A stretch of 64,000 nucleotides of DNA from Leptospira chreensis (GCF_016919165.1 NZ_JAFFPS010000008.1:1-64000), one strand, 5' to 3'. Counted from the first letter of the stretch, positions 37,201 through 47,566 are shown. Notes: generated from the sequence alone by a model not told the origin. Numbers and translations: made by a program.

Positions 37201-38517
37201 GTTTCTCTTGTGGGAACTACACTTCGTATTTTAGGTGATGACTTTGTCATTCCAGTAAAAATCGGAACCATGCTTCGCACAGAAGAAGGCCAAATCGTAG
37301 AAGAAAACAAAGCACTTGCTGAGTTTGACCCTTACAACGAAGTCGCAGTTTCTGAAACTGCGGGAACCATTGTTTGGGAAGATTTGGAAATTGGTAAAAA
37401 CGTTCGTCGTGACGTGGATCCAAAAACATCCAATATCATTCTGAAAGTTGTAGAACAAAAGAAAGATCGTTTGGTTCCGAAAGTGGTTGTAGGATCCGAT
37501 GGATATTCCGTTCCTGTGGACGCACTCCTCCAGTTCCAAAATGGGGACAAAGTGCGAGAAGGGGATGTGATCTTCAAGATTCCATCAGTTGCTGAAAAAA
37601 CACGAGATATCACCGGTGGTCTTCCAAGGGTAGATGAACTTTTCGAAGCTCGTCGTCCGAAAGATGCCTGCACACTCGCAGAAATCGATGGAAAGATCGA
37701 AGACAAAGGTGAGATCGTTAAAGAAAAACGAATTCTATATATCGTTCCAGAAACTACTGAACTTGAAAAAGTAAAAGTAGCAATCCCAATCGGAAAACAA
37801 ATCCGTGTTCGCCAAGGGGACTTTGTGAAACGAGGAGACCAGTTGGATGAAGGAAACTTTGACCCGCATGATATCCTAACGATCAAAGGGCCAAACGCAC
37901 TTCACGAATACTTAGTTTCTGAGGTTCAGGAAGTTTACCGCCTGCAAGGGGTTCATATCAACGATAAACATATCGAAGTTGTGGTTCGCCAAATGCTTCG
38001 TAAGGTAATCATCACTGATAGTGGGGACACATCTTTTGTGAACCAACAACAAGTGGATAAATTCCTTTTTGATGAAGAAAATGACAGAGTGGAAAAAGAA
38101 GGGGGATCTCCTGCACAAGGAACTCCAGTCCTTCTTGGTCTTACAAAAGCGTCCCTCAACACTGAGTCTTATTTCTCTGCAGCGTCTTTCCAAGAAACCA
38201 CCAAGGTTCTAACCGATGCGGCAATCAAAGGAAAAACAGACAATTTAGTGGGTCTCAAAGAGAACGTAATCATCGGTCATATGATTCCTGCGGGAACTGG
38301 TATGAAAAAATACCGTGACATCGAAGTTTTCAAGGAAATACCTGGAGACTTAGATTGGGATCTCGAAACCGAAGAAGAGGAAGAAGAAGTTTCTGAACTT
38401 TCTGAAGCAACTCCTGTTTCTGCTGCCACATTGACTCGACTCGTTGCCGAAGAGGACGAGGATGAAGACGAATTGGAAGAAGAAGCTGAGGAAGCGGAAG
38501 ACGACGACGAAGATTAA
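34219..38517 (+). CDS. rpoC: RNA polymerase subunit beta'
   Basis: 1432 residues. The N-terminal zinc site has CYCGKF and CDKCG; the catalytic NADFDGDQM motif gives Mg-binding Asp449, Asp451 and Asp453; the second zinc site is [13 protein letters not shown]. The trigger-loop region has [20 protein letters not shown]. The C-terminus, from about residue 1377, is an unusually acidic tail rich in Glu and Asp, ending in AEDDDED. This tail lies outside the conserved folds. Cotranscribed with rpoB. Confidence 0.98.
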   Translation: MRNYNSFESITIRLASPERIKEWSFGEVKKPETINYRTLKPERDGLFCEKIFGTTKDWECYCGKFKSIRYKGVVCDKCGVEVTHSKVRRERMGHIELAAPVSHIWYYRSVPSRMGLLLDMTINQLKSVLYFEKYVIIDPADSGRNRGELIDEDEYHNYLDEYGDKFIAGIGGDAIKELLARIDVDAEARVIRQKIQDKNKISDKRIFKRLEVLEAFRDSGNRPEWMVLDVVPVIPPELRPMVQLEGGRFATSDLNDLYRRVINRNNRLKRLLALKAPEIIVRNEKRMLQEAVDALFDNSRRKRTVKGKGNRPLKSISDMLKGKQGRFRQNLLGKRVDYSGRSVIVVGPELKYHQMGLPKKMALELFKPFIMKRLVDLELAPNIKSAKKKIEAEDKEVFDVLETVVKEHPVLLNRAPTLHRLGIQAFLPVLVEGKAIKLHPLVCHAFNADFDGDQMAIHVPLAPKAQLETWMLMLSPHNILNPANGQPICGPTQDIVLGIYYLTSEVKDGKGEGKFFTGLEEVMYAIETKTVEIRSKISVLHEGKIIETTPGRLIFNQVMPKGYVYINRTLGDKETNKIIADVYEKFGPGITVVMLDEIKRLGYRYATVFAPTISIDDIRVSPQKEGLVNDANKEVEKADMEYRKGIITNEERRKKVIEIWTKTNDRITDGMFKELEKDQGGFNPVFVMAASGARGSKQQIRQLAGMRGLMAKPSGEIIELAIRSNFREGLGVLEFFISTHGARKGLADTALKTADAGYLTRRLVDISQDVIVSEDDCGTKANITLGIVKEGENVIVSLGDRVFGRYTAEDSVDPVTEKVVFPKDTLITRAIGQQIENLGYDKIKVRSPLTCRSRHGICTKCYGMDMARLVPAEIGEAVGTIAAQSIGQPGTQLTMRTFHVGGAASATIQEKEHKVPYRSLVKSINGRLVTNANGAKVFARRGTIIVNRLIQEFNTESLSSVRIVDGQRLEKGEVFATQVGESTEQRITSDQAGTVSLVGTTLRILGDDFVIPVKIGTMLRTEEGQIVEENKALAEFDPYNEVAVSETAGTIVWEDLEIGKNVRRDVDPKTSNIILKVVEQKKDRLVPKVVVGSDGYSVPVDALLQFQNGDKVREGDVIFKIPSVAEKTRDITGGLPRVDELFEARRPKDACTLAEIDGKIEDKGEIVKEKRILYIVPETTELEKVKVAIPIGKQIRVRQGDFVKRGDQLDEGNFDPHDILTIKGPNALHEYLVSEVQEVYRLQGVHINDKHIEVVVRQMLRKVIITDSGDTSFVNQQQVDKFLFDEENDRVEKEGGSPAQGTPVLLGLTKASLNTESYFSAASFQETTKVLTDAAIKGKTDNLVGLKENVIIGHMIPAGTGMKKYRDIEVFKEIPGDLDWDLETEEEEEEVSELSEATPVSAATLTRLVAEEDEDEDELEEEAEEAEDDDED

Positions 38518-38528
38518 TCCCTAAGACC

Positions 38529-38619
38529 TTTGTCTCTAGATACTTGCGAGAGTTTCTAGGGACAAAATTATGTTTTCGTTTACAAAATGTCCCTATCTGG
38601 AATTTTGGACGAAAACGTC
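38529..38619 (+). promoter_or_regulatory. Leader with two competing hairpins ahead of rpsL
   Basis: Bases 38529-38540 pair with 38555-38566 over 12 positions (one G-U), with a 14-base loop. The inner part of the second arm (TAGGGACA, 38557-38564) can instead pair perfectly with TGTCCCTA at 38588-38595. The two folds exclude each other. A third small stem GACG/CGTC (38608-38619) follows and is trailed by a T-rich run. The layout looks like a terminator-and-switch leader between rpoC and rpsL; any ligand or protein is unknown. Confidence 0.45.
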
Positions 38620-38658
38620 ATTATTTTTTAAAGACAGAGAAATAGAAGAAGGAATCGA

Positions 38659-39033
38659 ATGCCTACAATTAACCAGCTCATCCGTATCGGAAGAGAAGAC
38701 CAAAAGAAAAGAACTAAATCTCCTGCCCTAAAGGCATGCCCACAAAGACGTGGAGTTTGCACACGGGTAATGACTTTCACTCCAAAAAAACCGAACTCTG
38801 CTCTTCGTAAAGTAGCAAGGGTTCGCCTCACTACTGGAATTGAAGTCACAGCTTACATTCCTGGTGAAGGCCATAACCTCCAAGAACACAACGTGGTTCT
38901 CATCCGTGGGGGAAGGGTAAAAGACTTACCAGGGGTTCGTTATCATATCATTCGTGGAACACTGGATACACTCGGTGTGGACAAACGTCGTAAAGGACGT
39001 TCTAAATACGGCGCTAAGCGTCCTAAAGCGTAA
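38659..39033 (+). CDS. rpsL: 30S ribosomal protein S12
   Basis: 124 residues, the standard length. Decoding-centre loops are intact: [11 protein letters not shown] with Lys43 and [12 protein letters not shown] with Lys88. Both positions that mutate in streptomycin resistance carry the sensitive Lys. First gene of the str block; preceded by the hairpin leader and an SD GAAGAAGGAA. Confidence 0.97.
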   Translation: MPTINQLIRIGREDQKKRTKSPALKACPQRRGVCTRVMTFTPKKPNSALRKVARVRLTTGIEVTAYIPGEGHNLQEHNVVLIRGGRVKDLPGVRYHIIRGTLDTLGVDKRRKGRSKYGAKRPKA

Positions 39034-39048
39034 TCGGAGTAAAGGTAT

Positions 39049-39522
39049 ATGTCTAGAAGAAGAGGAAAAGTTGAACCGCGCCACATCGAAGGCGATCCTA
39101 AATACAATGACAAAGTGATTTCTAAGTTTATCAACTGCCTAATGGTAGATGGTAAAAAAAGTGTCGCTGAAGCCGTGTTCTATGATGCTTTAGAAGTGAT
39201 TTCTAAAAAAACTGGTCAAGATCCTTTTGCTGTTTTCCAAGAAGCTTTGGAAAATGCAAAACCACAAGTGGAAGTAAAATCCCGCCGAGTGGGTGGTGTG
39301 ACTTACCAAGTTCCGATCGAAGTTCGTCCAGAAAGACGACTTGCACTCGGAATCCGATGGCTCATCAAATACAGCCGTGGTAGAAACGAAAAATCAATGA
39401 AGAATAAATTGGCTGCTGAATTCATGGAAGCTCAAAAAGGCACTGGATCTGCAATCAAGAAGAAAGAAGATATCCGAAAGATGGCAGACGCCAACAAGGC
39501 ATTCTCGCACTACCGCTGGTAG
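39049..39522 (+). CDS. rpsG: 30S ribosomal protein S7
   Basis: 157 residues, normal. N-terminal MSRRRGKVEPR and VISKFINCLMVDGKK, the RRVGGVTYQVPIEVRPERR motif and the C-terminal AFSHYRW. S7 nucleates the 30S head and in E. coli represses the str operon. Here a strong terminator follows 28 bases after the stop, separating it from the EF-G-like gene and tuf. Confidence 0.97.
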   Translation: MSRRRGKVEPRHIEGDPKYNDKVISKFINCLMVDGKKSVAEAVFYDALEVISKKTGQDPFAVFQEALENAKPQVEVKSRRVGGVTYQVPIEVRPERRLALGIRWLIKYSRGRNEKSMKNKLAAEFMEAQKGTGSAIKKKEDIRKMADANKAFSHYRW

Positions 39523-39550
39523 TCTCATCCATTCGATTCCATACATTGAC

Positions 39551-39580
39551 AAGCCAGGTGGTTCACCTGGCTTTTTTATT
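39551..39580 (+). terminator. Strong intrinsic terminator between rpsG and the EF-G-like gene
   Basis: AAGCCAGGTG and CACCTGGCTT form a perfect 10-bp GC-rich stem with a three-base loop, followed by TTTTTATT. It ends only about 18 bases before the ATG of the next gene, so that gene is transcribed by read-through or from a promoter overlapping this hairpin. Confidence 0.85.
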
Positions 39581-39598
39581 TTCTGAAGTACCAAATTT

Positions 39599-41524
39599 AT
39601 GAAATACCGCACCGTTGGAATCTTTGCTCATATTGACTCTGGGAAAACCACCCTCACCGAACGAATTTTATTCGAAGCAGGCAAAATCTCCGCGGTCGGC
39701 TCCATCGAAGATGGGAATACGGAATCAGATAGTCTGCAGGAAGAAATCGAACGGGGAATTTCCATTCGCACCACCTTCCATTCCATTCCTTGGAAAACTA
39801 CCTTTGGTGAATTTCAGATCCAGTTAGTGGATACTCCGGGGCATATTGACTTTCGAAACCAAGTCACAGACCTTTTGCCCGCAATGGAAACGGCGATTGT
39901 GGTTTTGGAGGCGGGAACTGTGGTCCAGTCCCAAGCTCGTCTTGTGATGGAGGAGCTCCTTCGTGCCGGTGTCCCAATGGTTTTTTTTATTAATAAACTC
40001 GACCGGTTTGATGAAGATTACTTGGACACACTAGTCTCTTTGGAGGAGATTCTCGGTGGGGCTCCTGTCTCTCTTTTCCAAAAAGACGCGAAAGGAAAAA
40101 TCGAATACTATCTAAAATCTCCATCCCGATTTCCCAAATTGGTAAAAGAGGAGCTTATCGCTTGGAATGATGATCTCACTATTTCTTCTTGGAATGACTC
40201 TTCGGGCCAAACTGATTTTTCCATGATTGGCCTTCATTCTGGACCAAAGTCAGGGAAACTCTATCCTGTGTATGGCGGATCGGCCAAAACAGGGGAGGGG
40301 GTTCGGGAACTTCTGGACTTAGTCCTCTGGACGGATCCAAAAGATCCTCCGGGGGAAATGGGCACCGCCTTCCCACTCCTTGTCCTCTCTAGAAGGACGG
40401 ACGAGGTTCTGGGTCGGTATGCTGTCGTTTATCCCACAGAAGACAGGAGAAAAGAGGAGATCCTTCACTTTTCAAAAATAGTGAATCCAGAACGAAGGGG
40501 TAAAGAAGCGGGCCCAGCGGAATCTTGGGTTCCCTTTCTAGATCCGGAAACGGGGGAACCAGTTTTCGATTTACAAAAAGGAAAACTGGTCTTCCTAAAA
40601 GACCATCCCCATTTGGTTTTGCTTCCGGGAAGTTCCGTAGCACTTTCGAGAGCTGCCACAGAGGGTGAAGCCAAACCCTCGGATCGAATTCCCAGTCCCT
40701 TTTCAATGGTTTTAGAGCCAGACCATTCTACCGAAAAAGAGTTTTGGTTATGTCGCTTGGAGGAATTAACTTGGGAAGATCCGGGATATAGTCTGCAAAA
40801 CAAGGATGATACCGGACAATTGGTACTCTTTGGGCGAGGAGAGCTCCATTTAGAGATTGGAATCCGCAGAATTCAAGAAAGATCAGAAAAAAAACTCAAC
40901 TTTAGTTCGATAAACATTGCCAAAATAGAGCTTCTAAAAAAAATGTCTCATAAGGTTGCCCTAGAGCATCGTGCCTTTGAAGACCAAAAGTCAAGCGGCG
41001 CGCTCATCGCAGTCCTGGAAGATACTGCCGACTTTTCGAAGCAAATTGCCTTCGAGGTAAGTCTTCCGGAAGAAGTAAAAAATTCGATAGAAACGTCCTT
41101 TCTGGAAGCCTGCTTACACGGGTTTTACGGCGAGGAAGTTGCCGGTCTCAAATTTCGTATTCTCTCGTATGAGATGCCAAGTGGAGATTTGCAAACCACT
41201 TTAACGTTATTGAAAGTAGCGATACTTGCAGGCGTAAAGGAATTGTTTCCATCCAACACATACTTGGTCGGACCCCTCACGGAAGTAGATGTGATGGTGG
41301 ACGCGGACCACTTAGGTGTAGTTCTTTCTGATCTAAGTCGCAGAAATGCCAAGGTGGTATCCACCTGGGAAGCTGTGGCAGGGAAGAGTCACTTAAAAGC
41401 CAATGCGCCGGCCCAAAACCTGCTTGGCTTTTCAGGGGCTCTTAGAAACATGACCAAAGGGATTGGCATTTCTTGGGAAAGGACTGCTTTTACCTATGAA
41501 TTTCATGCAGTTTTAAAGGAGTAA
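39599..41524 (+). CDS. EF-G/TetM-like translational GTPase in the fusA position
   Basis: A 641-residue translational GTPase. G1 is AHIDSGKT (10-17), G3 DTPGH (78-82), G4 NKLD (132-135) and G5 GSAK (227-230). The switch I region GSIEDGNTESD...ERGISIRTTFHSIPW and the VYGGSAKTGEGVRELLDL segment look more like ribosomal protection proteins (TetM/TetO) than canonical EF-G. The length also fits TetM (about 640) and not EF-G (about 690-710). Domain IV and V segments are present ([37 protein letters not shown]). It sits where fusA normally lies, between rpsG and tuf. A true fusA is probably elsewhere. Role unproven: specialised translocase, ribosome rescue/recycling or antibiotic protection. Confidence 0.75.
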   Translation: MKYRTVGIFAHIDSGKTTLTERILFEAGKISAVGSIEDGNTESDSLQEEIERGISIRTTFHSIPWKTTFGEFQIQLVDTPGHIDFRNQVTDLLPAMETAIVVLEAGTVVQSQARLVMEELLRAGVPMVFFINKLDRFDEDYLDTLVSLEEILGGAPVSLFQKDAKGKIEYYLKSPSRFPKLVKEELIAWNDDLTISSWNDSSGQTDFSMIGLHSGPKSGKLYPVYGGSAKTGEGVRELLDLVLWTDPKDPPGEMGTAFPLLVLSRRTDEVLGRYAVVYPTEDRRKEEILHFSKIVNPERRGKEAGPAESWVPFLDPETGEPVFDLQKGKLVFLKDHPHLVLLPGSSVALSRAATEGEAKPSDRIPSPFSMVLEPDHSTEKEFWLCRLEELTWEDPGYSLQNKDDTGQLVLFGRGELHLEIGIRRIQERSEKKLNFSSINIAKIELLKKMSHKVALEHRAFEDQKSSGALIAVLEDTADFSKQIAFEVSLPEEVKNSIETSFLEACLHGFYGEEVAGLKFRILSYEMPSGDLQTTLTLLKVAILAGVKELFPSNTYLVGPLTEVDVMVDADHLGVVLSDLSRRNAKVVSTWEAVAGKSHLKANAPAQNLLGFSGALRNMTKGIGISWERTAFTYEFHAVLKE

Positions 41525-41573
41525 AGAACCGAGGATCGGGTCTTGCACCACGATTGAGGAGTAGATTCTAACA

Positions 41574-42779
41574 ATGGCTAAAGAAAAATTTGACCGTTCA
41601 AAACCACACTTAAACATCGGAACAATTGGTCACGTTGACCACGGTAAAACAACCCTAACCGCAGCGATCACAACAACGCTTGCCAAGTTAGTGGGTGGAA
41701 AAAACAAAGCGATTGCTTACGACCAAATCGACAACGCGCCCGAAGAAAAGGCTCGTGGGATTACTATTGCAACGTCTCACCAGGAGTATGAAACTCCTAA
41801 CCGTCACTACGCACACGTAGATTGCCCGGGACACGCGGACTATGTTAAAAACATGATTACTGGTGCTGCTCAGATGGACGCTGCGATTCTCGTAGTATCT
41901 GCAACTGACGGTGCTATGCCACAAACTAAAGAACATATCCTTCTTGCTCGCCAAGTAGGGGTTCCTTACATCGTGGTTTACCTAAACAAAGCGGACATGC
42001 TAGCTGCTGATGAAAGAGACGATATGGTGGAGATGGTTAAAGAGGAAATCAAAGACCTTCTTAACAAATACAACTTCCCTGGTGATAAAACACCTTTCAT
42101 CTCTGGTTCTGCATTAAAAGCACTTGAAGGTGAAGATTCTGATCTAGGTATGAAATCCATTATTAAACTAATGGAAGCAGTTGATACTTACGTTCCAAAT
42201 CCTACACGTATTGTTGATAAACCTTTCCTAATGCCAGTTGAGGACGTATTCTCAATCACTGGTCGTGGAACTGTTGCAACTGGTCGTGTTGAGCAAGGTG
42301 TTCTTAAGATCAACGACGAGATCGAGATTGTTGGTATTCGTGATACTACAAAATCAGTGGTTACTGGTATTGAAATGTTCCGTAAACTACTCGATCAAGC
42401 AGAAGCTGGAGACAACATTGGTGCTCTTCTTCGCGGAACTAAAAAAGAAGACATCGAAAGAGGTCAAGTTCTTGCGAAACCGGGTACTATCACTCCACAC
42501 AGAAAGTTTAAAGCGGAAGTTTACGTTCTTACTAAAGACGAAGGTGGACGTCATACTCCATTCTTTAACAACTACCGTCCTCAATTCTACTTCAGAACTA
42601 CAGACATCACTGGTGTTTGTAACCTTCCTGGTGGAATGGAGATGGTTATGCCGGGAGATAACGTTACGATGTCTATCGAACTTATCCACCCGATCGCCAT
42701 GGACCAAGGTTTGAAGTTCGCTATCCGTGAGGGTGGAAGAACAATTGGTTCTGGTGTTGTTGCGGAGATCGTCGAGTAA
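41574..42779 (+). CDS. tuf: Elongation factor Tu
   Basis: 401 residues. Carries aminoacyl-tRNA to the ribosome. GTPase motifs are GHVDHGKT (19-26), DCPGHADY and NKADM; domain II and III segments such as [13 protein letters not shown] and [24 protein letters not shown] are intact. A good SD (TTGAGGAG) lies before the ATG. EF-Tu of leptospires has also been reported at the cell surface. Four bases separate it from rpsJ, so it probably leads into the S10 operon. Confidence 0.98.
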   Translation: MAKEKFDRSKPHLNIGTIGHVDHGKTTLTAAITTTLAKLVGGKNKAIAYDQIDNAPEEKARGITIATSHQEYETPNRHYAHVDCPGHADYVKNMITGAAQMDAAILVVSATDGAMPQTKEHILLARQVGVPYIVVYLNKADMLAADERDDMVEMVKEEIKDLLNKYNFPGDKTPFISGSALKALEGEDSDLGMKSIIKLMEAVDTYVPNPTRIVDKPFLMPVEDVFSITGRGTVATGRVEQGVLKINDEIEIVGIRDTTKSVVTGIEMFRKLLDQAEAGDNIGALLRGTKKEDIERGQVLAKPGTITPHRKFKAEVYVLTKDEGGRHTPFFNNYRPQFYFRTTDITGVCNLPGGMEMVMPGDNVTMSIELIHPIAMDQGLKFAIREGGRTIGSGVVAEIVE

Positions 42780-42783
42780 TACA

Positions 42784-43092
42784 ATGGCTGGACAAAGAAT
42801 TCGCGTTAAGTTAAAAGCTTTCGATCATCGGTTGATTGACCAATCAACCTTTGAGATCGTTGCGACTGCGAAGAGGACCGGGGCAACTGTCTCCGGTCCA
42901 ATCCCGCTTCCAACGAAAAAAGAAATCTACACGGTATTACGTTCTCCGCACGTGAATAAAAAAGCTAGAGAACAATTTGAAATGAGAACTCACAAGAGAC
43001 TCATCGATATTTTAAATACGAATGAAGATACGGTAGAAGCCCTGATGAAGCTTCAACTCCCTGCTGGAGTTTCCGTAGATATTAAATCCTAA
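42784..43092 (+). CDS. rpsJ: 30S ribosomal protein S10
   Basis: 102 residues starting at the ATG at 42784 ([21 protein letters not shown]). The open frame extends upstream into tuf, but that part is a frame shadow. The family motif [35 protein letters not shown] is intact. S10 also binds NusB in transcription antitermination complexes, relevant because NusG is encoded upstream. First gene of the S10 block. Confidence 0.96.
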   Translation: MAGQRIRVKLKAFDHRLIDQSTFEIVATAKRTGATVSGPIPLPTKKEIYTVLRSPHVNKKAREQFEMRTHKRLIDILNTNEDTVEALMKLQLPAGVSVDIKS

Positions 43093-43103
43093 GGATAGGA
43101 TCC

Positions 43104-43727
43104 ATGGCTAAAGGTTTAATCGGCGAAAAATTGGGCATGGCCCACATATTCAATAACGAAGGTAAGATGGTTACTGTAACCGTTTTACGCGTGGGTCCTT
43201 GTTTTGTGTCCCAGGTAAAAACATCTGCTAATGACGGCTATGAGGCTGTTCAATTAGCATTTGGTGATGCCAAGGAAAAACACATGACGAAGGCCGAAGT
43301 TGGACACATAAAAAAAGCAAGCATTGCTGCTCCGAAAAAAACTCTGATTGAATTCAAAGGTTTTGAAGACGTAGCGGTTGGCGCAGAAGTAAAACTGGCT
43401 GATATATTTGCTTTGAACGACACGGTGAAAGTAACCGGAACTTCCAAGGGTAAGGGAACTCAAGGTGTTGTAAAACGCCATGGATTCGCTGGTGGACCTG
43501 CGGGACACGGTTCTAGGTTTCAAAGACACCCTGGTTCTATTGGTTCCAACACAACTCCTGGACGTGTGTTCAAGGGTTTGAAAATGGGCGGAAGAATGGG
43601 TTCTGAACAGAGCACTGTTCGAAACCTAAAAGTAGTAAAAATTGATGCAGACGCCAATTTGGTATTTGTATCCGGTCCGGTTCCAGGAAGAGAACGCGGT
43701 ATCGTTACGATAGAAAAAATCGGATAG
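43104..43727 (+). CDS. rplC: 50S ribosomal protein L3
   Basis: 207 residues. Begins with [13 protein letters not shown]; the extended loop that reaches the peptidyl transferase centre contains [21 protein letters not shown] and the [16 protein letters not shown] segment. The Gln of GSRFQRH type motifs can be methylated in other bacteria. 11 bases after rpsJ. Confidence 0.97.
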   Translation: MAKGLIGEKLGMAHIFNNEGKMVTVTVLRVGPCFVSQVKTSANDGYEAVQLAFGDAKEKHMTKAEVGHIKKASIAAPKKTLIEFKGFEDVAVGAEVKLADIFALNDTVKVTGTSKGKGTQGVVKRHGFAGGPAGHGSRFQRHPGSIGSNTTPGRVFKGLKMGGRMGSEQSTVRNLKVVKIDADANLVFVSGPVPGRERGIVTIEKIG

Positions 43728-43738
43728 ATAGGTAGAAC

Positions 43739-44374
43739 ATGAAAGCGCGTAAATACAATAAAGAAGGCGTATTCGTAAGCGAAGTTGAACTTCCGGCAGA
43801 ACTTTTTGCTACCGGCATTTCGCTTGGAGCCATCTATGATGCGGTAAAAGCTGAAAATGCGAACAATAGACAAGGAACACATTCTACTAAGGATCGTTCT
43901 GAAGTTCGCGGTGGGGGAATCAAACCTTGGGCTCAAAAAGGAACTGGTCGCGCACGACAAGGTTCCATTAGAGCTCCACATTTCGTTGGTGGTGGTATCA
44001 TTCATGGACCAAAACCAAGAGATTATTCCTCTAACCTGTCACGCAGCGTAAAGAAAAAGGCTGTTCTCTCCATCCTTAACAAAAAGGCAGAAGAAAACAG
44101 AATCGCGATCATAGAAGACGTAGAACCTTCTTCTTACTCCACGAAATCCATTTACAACATTTTGAAGAACATGGAAATCGCAGAGAAGGGTAACGTGGGT
44201 TTTGTAGTAGCTGGTGAAAACCAATTCCTCAAAAAATCCACTCGCAATATAGAGAACCTCAAATATGTGAACAGCAAACGAGTCGTTTGCCGAGACATCC
44301 TCTATAATAACAATTTAGTAATCTCTGAAAGCGCTTTAAAAGAGCTTCAGGCACAGTATTCTAAGAAAGGATAA
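43739..44374 (+). CDS. rplD: 50S ribosomal protein L4
   Basis: 211 residues. The tunnel loop has [38 protein letters not shown] (landmark near residues 45-82), where macrolide-resistance mutations map in other species; it looks wild type. In E. coli L4 represses the S10 operon both transcriptionally and translationally; no equivalent leader is visible because tuf is so close upstream. Confidence 0.96.
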   Translation: MKARKYNKEGVFVSEVELPAELFATGISLGAIYDAVKAENANNRQGTHSTKDRSEVRGGGIKPWAQKGTGRARQGSIRAPHFVGGGIIHGPKPRDYSSNLSRSVKKKAVLSILNKKAEENRIAIIEDVEPSSYSTKSIYNILKNMEIAEKGNVGFVVAGENQFLKKSTRNIENLKYVNSKRVVCRDILYNNNLVISESALKELQAQYSKKG

Positions 44375-44378
44375 GACA

Positions 44379-44684
44379 GTGAACCTAGAGAATGTAATCT
44401 TATCACCGGTTGTTACAGAAAAGTCGCAAGACCTTCAAACAATTGGAGAACGTATGGGAAAAAGAACTGTCAAGTATACGTTCAAAGTCCACCCGGATGC
44501 GAACAAAACTTTGATCAAACAGGCTTTGAAACAAATGTATAACGTAGTTCCAACAAATGTAAACGTCGCAGTTTACCGTGGGAAAATGAAACGTTTTAGA
44601 AACATGCCGTCCCCAAGACCGCACTACAAAAAAGCTGTAGTGACGTTTGCTGACGGAGCAAATTTGGATTTTGCTAAGGTTTAA
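44379..44684 (+). CDS. rplW: 50S ribosomal protein L23
   Basis: 101 residues, with a GTG start at 44379 four bases after the rplD stop. Landmarks: [10 protein letters not shown] near the start, [22 protein letters not shown] and the C-terminal [11 protein letters not shown]23 lies at the tunnel exit and docks trigger factor and SRP. Confidence 0.95.
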   Translation: MNLENVILSPVVTEKSQDLQTIGERMGKRTVKYTFKVHPDANKTLIKQALKQMYNVVPTNVNVAVYRGKMKRFRNMPSPRPHYKKAVVTFADGANLDFAKV

Positions 44685-44686
44685 TT

Positions 44687-45523
44687 ATGGGAATTAGAAA
44701 ACTTAAACCCACTACGCAATCTAGCCGCTTCTACTCGGTTCTAGATTTCAAAGAAATCACAGAAGTGGTTCCTTACAAACCGCTCACGGCTAACGTTTCT
44801 TACAAAGCGGGTCGTGACAACAAGGGACGAATTGCTGTTAGACGGAAAGGTGGACGTAACAAAAGAAAGTTCCGGATCATCGATTTCAAACGCAATAAAT
44901 TTGGAATCCCAGCGACTGTAAAAACAATCGAGTATGACCCAAACCGTTCAGCGTTTATCGCACTTATTTGTTATGCTGATGGTGAATACCGTTACATTTT
45001 AGCTCCTAACGGACTTAAAGTGGGGGACAAAATTGAATCAGGTCCCAATGCAGAGATCAAACTAGGAAATACACTTCCTTTAGATAAAATCCCTGCAGGA
45101 ACAAACGTTCACAACATTGAACTACATATCGGAAAAGGCGGTCAAATCGCCCGCACAGCAGGATCTTTTGCTGTGATCTCCGCGAAAGACGGTGACTATG
45201 TATCTCTCAAACTTCCTTCTTCGGAAATCCGAAAAGTTCGTAAAGAGTGTCTAGCAACTGTTGGAGAACTTTCCAATAAAGACCACAACTTGGTCATTAT
45301 TGGTAAAGCCGGTCGTAACCGCTGGTTAGGAAAGAGACCGAAAGTAAGAGGGGTCGTTATGAACCCTGTGGACCACCCACTCGGTGGTGGTGAAGGTAGA
45401 ACTTCCGGAGGTCGCCATCCAGTGACTCCTTGGGGTAAACCTACGAAGGGATTTAAAACACGTAAGACGAGGCCGTCTGACCGTTTTATCGTCCAAAGAC
45501 GTAAGAAAAACAGGAATAGGTAG
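44687..45523 (+). CDS. rplB: 50S ribosomal protein L2
   Basis: 278 residues. The RNA-binding domain has [22 protein letters not shown]; the C-terminal [34 protein letters not shown] motif includes the conserved His important for peptidyl transfer. Two bases after rplW, so translation is coupled. Confidence 0.98.
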   Translation: MGIRKLKPTTQSSRFYSVLDFKEITEVVPYKPLTANVSYKAGRDNKGRIAVRRKGGRNKRKFRIIDFKRNKFGIPATVKTIEYDPNRSAFIALICYADGEYRYILAPNGLKVGDKIESGPNAEIKLGNTLPLDKIPAGTNVHNIELHIGKGGQIARTAGSFAVISAKDGDYVSLKLPSSEIRKVRKECLATVGELSNKDHNLVIIGKAGRNRWLGKRPKVRGVVMNPVDHPLGGGEGRTSGGRHPVTPWGKPTKGFKTRKTRPSDRFIVQRRKKNRNR

Positions 45524-45536
45524 GATCTAGATAATC

Positions 45537-45815
45537 ATGGCTAGAAGCTTAAAAAAAGGTCCGTTCATTGACGACCACCTCATGAAAAAAATAACCAAGT
45601 TAAACTCTGAAGGGAAAAAAACTCCCTTCAAGTCTTGGTCCAGAAGAAGTACCATTTATCCAGACATGATCGGTCACACCGTAATGATTCATAATGGCAA
45701 AGCGTTTGTTCCTGTTTATGTTAACGAAAACATGATCGGTCACAAACTCGGTGAATTTGCTCCCACTAGAACCTTCAAAGGCCATGGTGGAGACAAAAAA
45801 GTTGCGAAGAAATAG
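45537..45815 (+). CDS. rpsS: 30S ribosomal protein S19
   Basis: 92 residues. [19 protein letters not shown] at the N-terminus and [29 protein letters not shown] at the C-terminus are diagnostic. S19 pairs with S13 in the 30S head. Confidence 0.97.
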   Translation: MARSLKKGPFIDDHLMKKITKLNSEGKKTPFKSWSRRSTIYPDMIGHTVMIHNGKAFVPVYVNENMIGHKLGEFAPTRTFKGHGGDKKVAKK

Positions 45816-45823
45816 GTAGAGAG

Positions 45824-46174
45824 ATGGAAGCAAAAGCAGTAGGAAAACACCTCAGAATTTCTGCCAGAAAAGCTCGCCTGGTTGCAGATGAAGTTCGTGG
45901 ATACGATTACAAGGAAGCCATTGATATCTTGCGTTTTACAAATAAAGCAGCAAGTTCAATGATCATCAACCTTTTGAACTCGGCAGTGGCTAACGCCGTC
46001 CAAATGAACGAAAGTTTGGATCCAAGTTCATTATACGTGAAAAAAATCTATGTGGATGACGGCCCTATTATGAAACGTTTCCGTCCAAGAGCACGCGGTC
46101 GTGCTTCTAGGATCCGTAAACGTCTTAGCCACATCACTGTTGTAGTATCTGAAATCGAAAAGAAGGCAGTTTAA
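45824..46174 (+). CDS. rplV: 50S ribosomal protein L22
   Basis: 116 residues. [17 protein letters not shown] near the start, then the tunnel hairpin with [22 protein letters not shown] at residues about 84-105. The macrolide-gate loop looks normal. Eight bases after rpsS. Confidence 0.96.
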   Translation: MEAKAVGKHLRISARKARLVADEVRGYDYKEAIDILRFTNKAASSMIINLLNSAVANAVQMNESLDPSSLYVKKIYVDDGPIMKRFRPRARGRASRIRKRLSHITVVVSEIEKKAV

Positions 46175-46177
46175 ACT

Positions 46178-46858
46178 ATGGGTCAGAAAGTAAATCCAAT
46201 CGGACTACGAATCGGAATCACACGTAATTGGGATTCCATTTGGTTTGCCAAACAAGATTACATTAAAAATCTTCACGAAGATATCAAGATCCGTAGATTC
46301 CTTCAGAAGAAATTCAAAAACGCATCCGTTGTGAAGATCATAATCGAAAGATTCCCTGAAAAAATCAACGTGAACCTCCATACTTCTAAACCAGGTATGG
46401 TGATTGGTCAAAAAGGCCAAAACATCGAAGCGGTAAAACAAGAACTTAAAAAATTCGCGGATAAGCCGATCGGAATGAACATCATCGAAGTGAAGAAACC
46501 AGAAATCATTGCGCAAGCAATTGCAGAAACGGTAGCTCTTCAAATCGAACAAAGGATGCCATTTCGTCGAGTGATGAAAGCGGAACTTCGACGTGCGATG
46601 CGCGGTGGAGTGGAAGGTGTAAAAATCCAAATCTCCGGACGTTTGAACGGAGCGGATATGGCAAGAACTGAAAAGTATATGGAAGGACGAGTTCCTCTTC
46701 ATACTCTTCGTGCCAAAATCGACTTTGGATTTAAAGAAGCCCTCACAACTTTCGGTCAGATCGGTGTGAAGGTATGGACTTATACAGGTGACTACTTCCC
46801 GACTAATAAGGAAGAGACCGATGAAGACAAATACGCTGTAAAACGTAGAACGAGTTAA
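46178..46858 (+). CDS. rpsC: 30S ribosomal protein S3
   Basis: 226 residues. [20 protein letters not shown] at the start, a KH domain with [20 protein letters not shown], and the C-terminal [26 protein letters not shown] motif. S3 lines the mRNA entry channel with S4 and S5. Three bases after rplV. Confidence 0.97.
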   Translation: MGQKVNPIGLRIGITRNWDSIWFAKQDYIKNLHEDIKIRRFLQKKFKNASVVKIIIERFPEKINVNLHTSKPGMVIGQKGQNIEAVKQELKKFADKPIGMNIIEVKKPEIIAQAIAETVALQIEQRMPFRRVMKAELRRAMRGGVEGVKIQISGRLNGADMARTEKYMEGRVPLHTLRAKIDFGFKEALTTFGQIGVKVWTYTGDYFPTNKEETDEDKYAVKRRTS

Positions 46859-46880
46859 GAAGTACTAAAGAGATACGATA

Positions 46881-47294
46881 ATGTTAGCACCTAAACGAGT
46901 AAAATTTAGAAAACGCCAAAGAGGGCGCTTGAAAGGTAAGGACGAAAGAGGTTCTTACGTTGCGTTCGGAGAATATGGTTTAAAAGCTATTTCTTCCGGT
47001 CGTATCACAGCGCGACAAATCGAAGCTGCAAGGATTACTATCAACCGCCAAGTAAAACGAGGTGGGAAATTGTGGATCCGTATCTTCCCTCATCTTCCTA
47101 TCACTAAAAAACCTGCCGAAACTCGTATGGGTAAAGGTAAAGGTAACCCGGAATTCTGGATTGCAGAGATTCGCCCGGGCCGCGTTCTTTTTGAGATGGC
47201 GGGGATCGATGAAGAAACAGCAAGAAAGGCTCTTCATTTAGCAGCTTTCAAACTGCCAGTAGAAACTTCATTTGTTAAGAGGAACGTTCTATGA
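46881..47294 (+). CDS. rplP: 50S ribosomal protein L16
   Basis: 137 residues. [19 protein letters not shown] at the start and the conserved [27 protein letters not shown] block. The Arg of the tunnel-facing KKPAETRMG stretch is hydroxylated in some bacteria. Overlaps rpmC by four bases. Confidence 0.97.
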   Translation: MLAPKRVKFRKRQRGRLKGKDERGSYVAFGEYGLKAISSGRITARQIEAARITINRQVKRGGKLWIRIFPHLPITKKPAETRMGKGKGNPEFWIAEIRPGRVLFEMAGIDEETARKALHLAAFKLPVETSFVKRNVL

Positions 47295-47563
47295 AAGACG
47301 ATTTTAAGTCACTTTCTCCAGAAGATTTAAAGAAAGAAATTCTCTCCTCTTCCGAAGAAGTAAGAAAAGCAAGATTCCAGTTTGGTGTTACAAGATCTCT
47401 TGAGAACCCTAAACTAATCCGAAATCATAAGAAGAGAATTGCCCAAGCATTGACTGTCCTTCGTGAGAAGGAACTAACAGCAAAAGGCAAACTCAAACAA
47501 ATCGCACCAAAAGCTGGTTCAGCTCCGAAAGCTGCTAAAACTAGCAAAGGTAAGAAGAAGTAG
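47291..47563 (+). CDS. rpmC: 50S ribosomal protein L29
   Basis: 90 residues, longer than the usual 60-70 because of a C-terminal tail rich in Ala and Lys (from about residue 66, [12 protein letters not shown] and following). The core has [22 protein letters not shown] and [17 protein letters not shown]. Starts inside the rplP stop codon. Confidence 0.95.
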   Translation: MKDDFKSLSPEDLKKEILSSSEEVRKARFQFGVTRSLENPKLIRNHKKRIAQALTVLREKELTAKGKLKQIAPKAGSAPKAAKTSKGKKK

Positions 47564-47566
47564 GTT

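Noticed and set aside
39599..41524. Plain fusA (EF-G) call for the gene between rpsG and tuf
   Set aside because: Position suggests it, but length and G-domain motifs fit the TetM-like group better, so I left the symbol empty.
42727..42783. N-terminal extension of S10
   Set aside because: It is the overlapping end of tuf read in another frame; the normal S10 start is at 42784.
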